A stretch of 64,000 nt of DNA from contig MU863880.1 in NCBI GenBank assembly GCA_033296885.1, positions 372,001-436,000 on the forward strand, written 5' to 3'. Position numbers and translations under genes: made by a program. Origin of the DNA: Triangularia verruculosa (taxonomy: Eukaryota; Ascomycota; Sordariomycetes; Sordariales; Podosporaceae). This document shows positions 53,837 to 64,000 of the stretch, piece by piece. Within the stretch, counting starts at the first letter, position 1. Each line of letters opens with the position of its first letter. The notes below the pieces were generated by a model that saw only the letters and a list, made by a program, of their open reading frames with translations, ran no database searches and was not told the DNA's origin.

Positions 53837-56714
53837 CTCCGGAGCGGCCGATTACCCACGGCGTGGATATCGACGGTTGGTCCCTCCGCGTTATCGCATG
53901 CGAGGTTGGGATGGGGTGCGGTGGCGGGCAGTCACACCTAACCTAACGCGGACGATAGGCGGTGCAAGTGAGGCGGCGCGCGCGTGCCGACTCGAAGGTG
54001 CGGTCGCCTGGGCGTCGAAGCCCTTGTTATCGGGATCCGGGATGCTGTGTGGACGATTGCGACCGGCAAGATGGGAATAAAGTGACAGCTAGAGTGTGAT
54101 GGGCGGAACCTGTCGCGCGAGTGGTGCGACGCCCCCAAAAAAAGCAACGACCGGAGGATCAGCGGCAGCGGCAGCACCTGATCGGAGGTGGACAATGAAT
54201 GCCAGTCGGCAACAGTGGCAGACGTTAGGTTGGGCAGGCGTTTGGGCGTTCAACGGGCGACGTCGATTTCTTGCTGCGGCGGCGACGACGTGTCGTGGAG
54301 GGAGGTGGTGAATTGTGGAGTTTGGTTGCAGGACGGGGGGTTGGGAGTGGTGGGAGAGAGAGACTCTCTGAAGGCAGAAAATTGATTGATTACCGGCAGA
54401 GAAACCACTGTCGCAAAGACCCTGTCTGGCTGTCTGGGCCTCTGGCACTGCTGCAAGCCCTGTACCACCAGCAATGTGGTGGCAGAGAAAAATAGATAAT
54501 AAGAATAATAACCAAGAGAAATTAAGTAAGGTAAGGCGAGGCAAGAAGCAGGAAATGAGTGATTTGTTCACAGAAGCATTGACAGAGAGAGAGACACACA
54601 CGCACAGTGGGCGCTGGGACACTCAGGGGAGCCGAAGTGTTGCAGACCAGAGGTGCAGACGGTGAGGCGTTGGGAGGGTCGCAGAGGGAGAGAGATCCTG
54701 GGCACCGATCAGGACCAGCAGAGCCAGAGCGTTCGAATGGGTCTTCCAGCTTTTGGGCGGGAGGGGAGACGGCCGGCCTTTTAGAGCGGGAGCCTGGGCC
54801 CGATACAGCGAAATCGCAAGCGCTGATTGGTGCCCAGAGCGCAAAATGTGTATCTATCGGGGCTGAGCCTCAGATTCCAGCCACAGGTAAAACGTTGTTC
54901 CGCACCGATATGACGCTTAGGTGCAACTCGGATGTAACCTACCTGCGAGCCTGGAAAGCGCAACTTCATCTTGTGGACGGTCATGGCCCACGCACGACCC
55001 AAAATGCTGGAATGAAAAGCTATCGCGTCTCAGATATCCCCTCATGAATGTGACCTCGGTCTGGCTGCTCGCTCCTATAGCCGTAGAATTGAGGGCAGGC
55101 AGGTGAGGGCTTGTCTATTTGGATTGCGCCGCCTCGCGATTCCAGCCTGCACCTATTTTTGGGGCGCGATCTGAAGACAGGCGGCACGTGACTCGGCAGA
55201 CGGAAGCAAATGCGGCCCCACCAACTCTGGCTCGACCCGTGCCCCACCTCACTGCTCCACCTAAAAAATTCCTTATCGCTATCTGACCATTGAGTATTTC
55301 TTTAACTTCTGCAGCACTTTCGACACTCAATTCTCTTTCTTCCACCAACCAACTTCCCAACACTTCCAGTCCCGGCTCTGCTCCTCTGGCAAGCCGCGAG
55401 CGCGACTTTCGACTCGACGACTGCGCTCGCAACGCAACCAGCAGTTGATTCTGCTTCTTGCTGCGCGTTTGCCGCAGTGTTATTTTCCGAGCGCCAATGG
55501 GTCGAGTCGAGGCTGGAAGGGCTGGGTTGTTTGGAACACGGCTGGAGCTGCTGCCGCTGCCGGAGGCACCAAAAGCAGCTCGACGTTCACGAGGTAAGCC
55601 GCACGCCCATTTTTTTCGCACCCTCTCTTATCCCATCGACCGCTGCTTCTCGCTGTCGAATGATGACAACTTCTGAAATGTCTTCTTTTCCCAACTGAAT
55701 CGACCATGAAGAAAACTAGTCTGTTTCGGGCTTGCTCCTACGGGAGTCGGCTTGTTGCTTGCCAGTAATTTTGTCTGACACCACAGCTTGAAGCACATCG
55801 ATTTTGGAAGAGTTTTTCACTTTCGAGCTTGAGCACTGACCATTGAACAGAGTTTTCAGAGTTTTTTGTTCTTTTCGACTTTGCAACTGACAACACAGCA
55901 ACTTTGCACAACACAACCCACATCAAACAAAAGGTCAGTTCATTCCCTCGCTCACAGCACTTGACACACCACACCCCGATTCTACCATGATTCAAACTTT
56001 CCCACATTCGCAGTTTCCACTTGAGTCCCACCTAGAAGCCTATTTCGGGACAGATGAGGGAGCAATACTTCCTTGGATGTATGATTTTACAGAATCAAAC
56101 ACAGTCATGATTTCGAGCATTTGATTGTCGAAACCAGTTGCTAACATTCTGTTCTGGTTTCAGGTATCATTTTTCTGGCATCGCCAATGTCTTTGATAGC
56201 TTCAATACAATATTATTCTCACGACTTCTTTTGCTTCCATCTGTTGCCATGGTGATTGTGTCTAGTGAATGTTGTCTTTGCCTTGTCAGCCTCGTCCATG
56301 AATCGTAGTCGGTGAGTCCGTCCAGCCCCGACTGCTGCCGGCTCCTGTCGGTCGTACAAACGCCGCTCGGAGGGACCGAGATCGAGCAGGGTCCGTCCCT
56401 GTCCGTTGATTTCGGGGCATCAAAGCGCCGAACTATTCTTCAGCTGCAACTCCGAGTCTACGGATGTCGCATTGTCGAAGAAGTTGTATGAGAGGTAGAT
56501 ACCCCAAATTGATTTGATGATGTTGACCTCATACGACCAAGTCTAATCTGCAGTCACATCATTCAGTATAGCTCTCCGGTTGTTTGTATTGCATTTCTCT
56601 TGCTTTATCGTCTTATATTTTTCCTCGCTCTCATCGATAAAAAGCAATATACACGCCCCAATATCACATCCATAGATAGGATCTCAAATTCCTCTCACAT
56701 CTTTTATCGCTATC
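53837..56714. other. Long intergenic region upstream of the PtaB-like gene
   Basis: About 2.9 kb. The half next to the gene is GC-rich and may hold a long leader. A pyrimidine-rich stretch at 55250-55440 followed by short ORFs suggests a possible + strand transcript. No protein with recognisable features is encoded. Confidence 0.5.
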
Positions 56715-57896
56715 TTACTCCCTCCCATCCTCCACATCCTCCCTCTCCTCCTCCCCCTTTTTGTCTCTATCAGAACCAGCATCCCACCACCTCCCCCCCC
56801 TCTTCTCATCCCCCCAAAGCGGCCGCCTGTCAATTTCGAACCTGACCACTTCCGGGCGGGCATAATGCCCGTTACTGTCGATCCACACCTTGACGACTTT
56901 TAGCTCTGCCAGATCGATCTCTGCTGTTACCAATCTGTCTCCTTCGTGTGCACCCTCGGCGGGACCGGCGAGGGTGGCGCAGAAGGGGTGGATGATGGCT
57001 GACCAGCCGCCGCCGGGCTTGACGAAGGGTGTCGGGCCGAGGTTGGCGGTGATCCAGTCTAAACACACCTGATCAACGTAATTCGAGGCCACGATGACGA
57101 AAACCTGCGCCGTCAGCGCGTGGGTTTTGGCGAGGGCTTCGATCTGGGCGTTGGCGGTTGATTCGAAGCCGGAGAGGGTGGAGAGGGCTGGCCAGGCTGC
57201 GCAGTGGACGTGCTGGTTCTGGGCGAGGAGGGCTTGTCGGGCGCCGTTCATGGTGTTTTCCCAGCAGGCTAGGCCGCCTACGTTGAACCCGCCGACTGCG
57301 TGGAGGGGTTTGACGTCTAGTGTTGCGCCTCCTCCTTGCGCCCTGTTTTTCTCTGTTATTATTTCATGGTAAACGCGGGAGAAGAAAAGGGGGGGGGGTA
57401 TACCAAACCATTCGTTCGACGTATGTCGGCTGGAGTTTTCGGTGGACGGAGACGATCTCGCCCGTGGAATCGATCATGACCATTGAGTTGAACAGGGTGT
57501 AGCCTCCTTCGATGCGTTCTGATATCCCTAGACTTATCCCGATACCCCGTTCGCGGCAGATCTGGGATATGGCGGCTAGGTCTTGGGAGATGAGGACGGA
57601 TTCTTCGGCGTAGTTTGCCAGAGCTGATGGCAACTGTTAACCTCCTTTTTTATTATCATGAAAATAGGAAAAATGGGGAGGAAGTGCTTACCAGGTGCTT
57701 GAGTGATGGGAGGAAAACACTCGATGAAATAGGGGTATCCGGGGACAAACGTTTCTGGAAAGGCGAGGAAGGTAATGTTTTGCTCGGCTGCTTGCTCGAT
57801 CAAGGTCACCACTTTGGCCAGGGTGGCGGATTTGTTCATGAACACTGGGGCGGCGTGGACGGCTGCCACCTTGAATTTCGTTTGGGTTGCTGCCAT
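56715..57896 (-). CDS. Nitrilase-family hydrolase (aliphatic nitrilase or cyanide hydratase type)
   Basis: Three exons (57896-57692, 57623-57404, 57342-56715) encode 350 residues. The catalytic triad is visible: Glu48 in FPETFVPGYP, Lys131 in HRKLQPTYVER and Cys168 in GGLACWENTMN. CWEN with FVPGYP is typical of true nitrilases, which hydrolyse nitriles to acids, and of the related cyanide hydratases. The substrate cannot be told from sequence alone. The first intron uses the acceptor CATCAG at 57624-57625, which gives QAPALANYAEES. The C-terminal tail is charged and variable. Length fits the family. Confidence 0.9.
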
Positions 57897-58570
57897 CTCG
57901 ACTGTGCGTGTGTGTGTCTGAGCGTGAATAGATAAAAGAAGGGGATGAGGTGAGTGGTGATAGAGGGGATGAGGTGAGTGGTGATAGTGACACAAAAAGT
58001 AGGTATGTGGTATATGAGACGAAGGCCAGACAGATCATGAAGTTCAACCCAGAGGGACCCGAAAGATACCTAAACAGCGGGGTAACGCTGGAAGCGGGGA
58101 ATTCTTACTACAGTTAAACAGGGCAAAAGAAAATCATGGTATGCTGGCTCTACCTAAAGCGAATCATATCTAGCACTGGATCGCCCAGGTAGGTGTGTAA
58201 GCGGCAGGTCAATAGTCTGGTCTTGGTGTGCCCGATGACTGGTGTAGATCGGACTTTCTCACCACACACCACCAACTGAACACACTGCTGCTTCGTAGTC
58301 TGGTAATAAGCAAGTAGAGTAAAAGCCATTACAACAAAAACTACCTGCTATAAATGCTAAATCCTTCTACTTCTTCGAATATCTGATTTGCTTGAAAACC
58401 CCACCATCTCATCCGATCTACCAGAACCCCAAGGCTAATTTCACTCCCAAAGCCAAGAAAGAAACAAAATCGTCTGTCTTCATGACATTAATCCAACACT
58501 TATCATCTCTCTTGTCTCATCCCATCCCATCCCATCTCATTCAACCCAACTCAACCCCTAGATCCCCCTT
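57897..58570. other. Intergenic region upstream of the nitrilase gene
   Basis: Nitrilase promoter and leader, plus the 3' flank of the phosphate permease. A short repeat GGGGATGAGGTGAGTGGTGATAG occurs twice near 57938-57985. No gene. Confidence 0.6.
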
Positions 58571-61136
58571 TTACATCCCCGAAACCCTCATAGCAACATA
58601 CCCAACCGTCACCACCACCACCAGCGTCAACACACTGCTTGGCACACCCGTGCTGATAAAGTGCTTCACCTTGAGGTACCTCTGACCCGCCGGATCTTCC
58701 TTCATAATCGCAGCTGTATATCTTGTTAGAAAACACACACCATTTTAGTTTTGATAGTGAAGGAAAAGACTTACTCATATTCGGGAACCCACTCGTCGGC
58801 AACCCCATCGCCGCACTGCACATCAACACACCCACCATAACCAACAGATTCGGGTGCGGCTCCTCCAGCCCCTTGCCCACATTATTGACCAAGGGCAAAA
58901 TAATCAGCGCCGCTACCGTGTGGCTGATGAAGGTCGCAATCACCAGGATCAAAGTCGCGAAAACAAGCGTAATGCCGTACAGAGAAAAGTCCTCAACTTG
59001 AGCGGTGATCTCCCTGGTAACGGTGTGGAGAAGCCCAGACGAGTTGACTGCCCTGCCGAGGGACAGCCCACCAGCGGCAAGAATGATGATCGTCCAGGGG
59101 AAGTTGTTAAAGTCTTCTTTGGTGAGAATACCAACGCCAAAGAAGAGGACAATAGGGATAATAGCGATCACGCCCATGTCGCCAAAGACGTTCTCGAGGG
59201 TGTGGGAGGCGCACCAGAGACCGATGGTGGCGATGGTGACACCTGTGACGAACCATTGGATGCCGGTGAAGGGGTCCTTGATGGGACGGGTGGGTACGAT
59301 GGTGGTGCCACGGCCGGGTTTGAAGGCGACTAGGAGCAAGAGCCAGATCAGGACAAGAGAAATGATACCGACGGGGATGACAATGAAGAACCATTGACCC
59401 CATGTCGGTGCAGGCTCCATGATGCCGATGGCAACAACATTCTGGGGCGAGGCGATGGGGGACAACATCCCGCCAATGTTGGAAGCCAAGGCGATGCCGA
59501 TAATTACGGCCTTGGACATATTCGATCCCGCCGGGAGGTTGCGGAGCATAGGCTCAATGATGCCAAAGCAGAGGACTGGAGCAGCAACATTGCTGATCAA
59601 CATGGATGCCACAGCCGCAACAGTCATGTTCGCAATGAGCACCGTCTTCGGCTTGGTCCCCGCCTTGCTGAGAACAAACGTCGCAATCCGCTTGTCAATA
59701 TAACACTTCGACAGCGCCGCCGCCAGCGTAAATCCACCCAGCAACAACATAATCACCGGCGTCCACATGGCCGCAAACACGGCAGCCGTGGCATCCTTAG
59801 CACCCAACCGCTTGTGCGGCTCGTCCTTATCGAGGAAAACCTTCAGCACCACGCACAAGAACGGAATCATCAAGGACGTCACAAACAGCGGGATCGCCTC
59901 GGTAGCCCAGAGCAAACTGGCAAGGACTAGGATAGCCAGGCAGTTCTGCTGCTCCGGCTTATCCATGATGGGCACCAGCAACATGGCCACGAAGATGGCG
60001 AAGATGACCACGAGGGTAAACATGGTGGAGCTGACCAGCCATGTCGGCAGGTTGAAGCGTCCAAGAGGGGTGCTTATCGCTTTGGTCGGTAACACCAAGT
60101 CGTCATCGCCCTGCAGGCGAGTCGCCTGGGGATCTGCCTCTCGGCCAAGCAGCGTGTGGCCCAGGCTGGCGGCTTCGGCTCGTCTTTCGAGGCCGATGAG
60201 CTCTCTCCAGACCGTGTTGCGCTCCCAGACGACGTGCTCTCGCAGGTGTGACCGGAGATCCCTGGTGGCGGTGGCTTCATCGCCATCTGTGACGATCTCG
60301 GCGTAGGCTTGGACGACACGGTGGATTTTCTCTTCCAGGGTCTTGGTGGTCTCTGGTTTGAAGGGGTAGGCCGAGTCGACAAAGCTGCTCATGTACTTGG
60401 ACCGGAGCCTGCGGTCGCAGATCTTGTCGAATTTCTTGAGGATCTTGTTGAAACCCGTCCTGTTCAGCTGGCTGTAGGATTTCAGCTCGCAGAGACGGAC
60501 GTAGACATCGATGATCTTCTTCTTGAGCATGATGCCACTGGAGAACAAGGCGGCCTGCTCGACGTAGTTGTCGTACGTAACGCTGTACCTCCGCAGCGAC
60601 CGCGTCAGTTCTGTGGAAGCCGTCATGTCGGTGGTGGACGCCAACATGGCGCTCGGGATCGTCCTGCGCCTCCCGAAACTCCCTCTCCTCCTCTTGTTCA
60701 GGCCGGTCTCCTCGTCATCTCCGTCGTCGTCGCTGTCTTCTTGGCCATCTTCAGTCGAGTGGCGGCTTCTAGCGCTCTGACTGCGATAGCGCAACTGTGG
60801 TCGTTCGCTGGACCGGGTCGCAGGTCGTGTCTGGTCGTCTGCGCCCTCCTCGAATGCGGCCACCTCTTGCAGCAGGGCCTCGACCTCGTCTGTCAGCTCC
60901 TTCTCCTTGATGACGTAGAAAGATGCTATCTTTTCCAGTTCGACATCGAGGGCGCGGCTGAAGATGGTTTCGGGGTCGTCATGTTGAATCAGCGGACGCG
61001 ACTCGCCATCGCCGCCGGACGCAAGGTGGATGGACTTTTCGAGCGAGTAGATCAGCTTCTTGAGGGTGCTGTAGGCAATGTAGTGGTTGCTCCAGTCCGG
61101 CACCGCATTGAACTGGATGCTGTGGGAGAACTTCAT
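58571..61136 (-). CDS. SPX-domain low-affinity phosphate permease, Pho87/Pho90/Pho91-like
   Basis: Exons 61136-58775 and 58713-58571 give 834 residues. I chose the ATG at 61136 because SPX domains start at the protein N-terminus with MKFSHSIQFNAVPDW. The frame is open upstream to another ATG at 61415, adding 93 mostly charged residues. The SPX domain, a sensor of inositol pyrophosphates, covers roughly residues 1-330. About a dozen hydrophobic segments follow with DASS/CitM-type features (LWATEAIPLFVTSL, SNIGGMLSPIASPQN, ALIILPLV, GLPTSGFPNM). The intron splits the last signature, and exon 2 ends VTVGYVAMRVSGM. The cellular site, plasma membrane or vacuole, is not certain. Confidence 0.93.
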
Positions 61137-62744
61137 CTCGTCCTTGAGTTCGAGCCAACGGCGCTTCTCGGCCCGTCTGACGTTGTACCTGCGCTGGCGC
61201 TCGCGTGCTTTTTCGTCGTATTCCCGTTCCCGTTGTTTGTCGCCGGCCGTGTACTCGACTAGCTCGTACTCCTCTCCAACGGTGCCTGCGTCAGAATCAA
61301 TCCGCGGGCTTCTGCTTCTGCTGCTGCTCCCTCCTCTGGCAAGACTACGTGCTTCTTGTGGTGGCTGGAGAGAGGAGGGGACCTTTTCAAAGGCGGCTGG
61401 GGGAGTAATTTTCAAAGTTGGTGCCGCAAGGGCATTTCTATACGGGAAAAGGGATTTCTAAAAGGGACACAAGAAACGGGCGCAAAGATAAACCCATCGT
61501 GTCGGGTGGGTTTAAGTGGGTTGAGTGGTTGAGCGGGTGGATGCAGCCATCGCCGTCATGCTCCATTCCGAGGACGCCAGTGGTCCATCCAGCTGTCCCC
61601 ACCAACCCGCGGCGCGGTCCACCTGGCGCCCACGGGTCTAGACTCTTGGAACGGTTTTGACACTTGCAGACCATGAAAACAGAGGACGTATCGCGTTGTA
61701 TTTGACTCGAAACGGTATTTAAATTATATTTGGACTCTTAGTGAGACCCCTTCCCTATGACACGGCTGCAACATGTTCAACTCGTGGGAAGCCTACGCCA
61801 GGCACCAGATAACTCAAACTCATCAGTATTGGAGGTTTGGTTTACAGCCCTATCGCCACCTCTTTTGCACAGCCCTATTCCATCCGATCTCCAAAGCCTT
61901 CGTGGGCCAGCAGTGACAGCAACTGGGCTGTTCACTGACAGTCCTAACTGCCGCGGCATGGAGAACCTTGACGGCTCACTCTCACTTCCAGGGTTGGCTG
62001 TTGCAACACCTCAACACAGACTCTCGTCCATGATTCAAGCCCCCATAACCTCCAAGTCTTCAATATCAGACATTAGATCAGTCAATTATCATATTCACGC
62101 CAGGTTTACACAGCAGAAATACGGAATACCGCCCGTAACCTTGGTCCGGAAATCAAACACCCCGCCAAGCATTTGTTACGTACTTTTTAGTGAGCATCGT
62201 CAACTAGGACTTTGTGACTAAAATAGGACATCACTGTCTTCACCCCCTTTTGCTGCCTCTGTTTGTTCAAAGGGGCTCTGGTTAGCCTGCTGCGAGGTGA
62301 AGTGTCGCTGAGGTGGTCCCTAACTTGAAGTCAAGAGAGTTTAGTAAATAACCCTAACCCTTATCATGGACCGCACAATCACCTGCTGTCGCGAGCTGTT
62401 GCCTGACCTCCAACAATGCCGTCATTCGCAGCTCTGGATGGGAACGGCGGATGCCTGCCAACAGCCCACGTGCTTCCCGTCGCAAGCAGATGAGCATTGT
62501 TATGATTCCCTGACTGTTTTGTAGCCTCGTTCCCGGCTTCATTCCCCTCCTGCCCCCGCATTGAGCTGTCAGTTTGTTGGGGAAAGTGTACCTCTGGATG
62601 TCAATACACAAGGAACCCATCCCCACCGCGCGCCGGCTCAACACAGCGGGAGCTGGATACCCATTTCCACCTGGACAGCTTACATCGAGACCCGTTACCA
62701 AACACCGCGCCAGGCGCGCGACATAATAATACCCGTCTGTTGCC
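61137..62744. other. Divergent region between phosphate permease and VPS39
   Basis: About 1.6 kb including both promoters. The 154-codon + strand frame at 61757-62221 and the 149-codon minus frame at 62354-62803 have no recognisable features. Confidence 0.5.
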
Positions 62745-64000
62745 ATGTTGTCCGCATTCACGGCTCGGCCTATCATCGAGCTCAAGCAGCGGGACAAGTC
62801 CAAGATCGAGTCAATCTTGGCTTATGGTACACAGCTTCCCACCGCTCATCAGTGGACGTTCGCTAACCTATACATCCACAGGTGACCGTGTGCTTGTTGG
62901 CCTCAACACCGGCTCCCTTCGTATCTACCGAGTCAATGACATCCCACCGTCCGATACCACAAACGGCCCTTCCCAGACAGACAGCCAAGCTTCTCAAGAT
63001 GGCCAACCACCGCCGAAGCCACCAGGCCAAAAACCGACAGATCTCTTGCGGGAGGTAGAGAAGTTCTCAACACGGGCCATCGAGCAGCTTGCCATCATCA
63101 AGGGAGCCAACACCCTGGTGTCGCTGTCCAACTATGCCGTCTCCCTCCACGACCTCCAGACGTTCGAGCCCATCGAGGCGCCCCTCTCCAAAACAAAGAA
63201 CGCCTCTACTTTTGCCGTGACAAGTAATGTTGTCCAGGACCCATCAACGGGAGTCCCGGAGATTATTTCCAGGTTAGCGGTTGCTGTCAAGCGCCGTCTT
63301 CTACTTTGGTCCTGGCAGGAGAGCGAGCTGTCTCCAGATGTTACCGAAATTCTGCTATCGGAATCCATCAGGTCCCTAACATGGGCAAATGCTACAAAGA
63401 TTGTATGCGGAATGAATGGCGGTTTTGTGATTGTGGACGTGGAGACGGGCAGCATTGAGGATATCGTTGGGCCAGGGGCTATCGGGACGACTGGAGGTCA
63501 AGGGCGCTTCGGATCTGTCAGTGCCACTGGAATGTCATATATGGGCCTTGGAAGTTATATCCCAAAGCCATTATCGACCAAGCTCGCCGAGGGAGAGCTG
63601 CTGCTTGCCAAGGATATCAATACGCTGTTCATTGACGACTCTGGGAAGGCTCTGGAGAAGCATCAGATTCCATGGCAGTCTGCGCCGGAATCGATTGGGT
63701 ACAGCTATCCCTATATCTTGGCTCTACAGCCGCCGGTGAAGGGGACCTTGGAGGTGCGCAACCCCGACATGCTCAGTCTGTTGCAAACGATCAGTCTCCC
63801 CGGTGCTGCGGCGCTTCACTTTCCTCCACCAACGGTCAGCGTCCAACACACCGGCAAGGGCTTCCACGTCTTGAGTGACAGGGCAGTCTGGAAGATGGAG
63901 GCAACCGATTATGACTCGCAGATTGACGAGCTGGTGAAGAACGGGAGACTGGACGAAGCTATCAGTGTTCTCGGTATGCTGGAGGATGCCTTGCTCAAGA
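62745..64000 (+). CDS. VPS39/VAM6-like HOPS subunit, 5' part (cut by window end)
   Basis: Exon 1 is 62745-62826, the intron 62827-62881 (55 nt), and exon 2 runs off the window. The visible N-terminal part contains a CNH (citron homology) domain: MLSAFTARPIIELKQR, GDRVLVGLNTGSLRIYRV, TLVSLSNYAVSLHDL and RRLLLWSWQ. After the CNH domain comes IDELVKNGRLDEAISVL, the start of the clathrin-repeat helices. Vps39/Vam6 is a HOPS tether subunit that binds the Rab7 homolog at the vacuole. A TRAP1-type relative is possible, but the order fits Vam6 best. Confidence 0.88.

Noticed and set aside
61757..62221. 154-codon + strand frame
   Set aside because: No domain, signal peptide or splice context. It lies in the divergent promoter region.
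1..64000. CRISPR arrays, bacterial operons, insertion sequences
   Set aside because: The window is eukaryotic with introns. No regularly spaced repeats with unique spacers and no transposase-like ORF were seen.

Overview
This window is nuclear DNA of a filamentous ascomycete, most likely a sordariomycete of the Sordariales type. Genes are split by short introns (about 54-110 nt, mostly GTATGT or GTAAGT donors). The gene set includes fungal orthologs such as a Hook/HookA dynein adaptor, a PtaB/Mfg1-type LIM-binding regulator, ATG8 with a five-residue tail after Gly116, and a SPX phosphate permease. Genes are single, lie on both strands, and there are no operons. I rebuilt exon structures by hand from splice signals and reading-frame continuity, so all joins are predictions.

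Layout. 0-2 kb: two divergent small membrane-anchored RING-H2 genes. 2.5-9 kb: adenylate kinase, a coiled-coil protein, ribosomal protein RPS23 and COQ2. 9-16.4 kb: a large JmjC/4CXXC protein, a small mitochondrial protein, and an unknown gene interrupted at an A7 homopolymer. 16.4-26.5 kb: a sparse region holding one small conserved gene (21771-22390), flanked by degenerate tandem repeats. 26.5-31.7 kb: a BTB gene and two RING genes. 33-44 kb: ATG8, HEM13, an SWS1-like SWIM protein, RPN8, a secreted I9-type inhibitor and Hook. 45-49.4 kb: three more RING genes. 51-54 kb: PtaB-like regulator. 56.7-64 kb: nitrilase, phosphate permease and the 5' part of VPS39/VAM6 (cut by the window end).

Most genes between the RING loci are ordinary housekeeping genes. 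The unusual element is the set of seven RING-type genes in about 49 kb. They fall into recurring architectures: TM-RING, helical N-domain plus RING, acidic Tyr/Asp-rich plus RING, and N-terminal RING. Two architectures occur once in the 28-32 kb cluster and again in the 45-49 kb cluster. This looks like a lineage-specific, rapidly diverging family of candidate E3 ubiquitin ligases. Two members share an intron position between zinc ligands, and one of those introns is 3n long with no stop codon. Hook also carries a well-formed alternative C-terminus encoded inside an intron.
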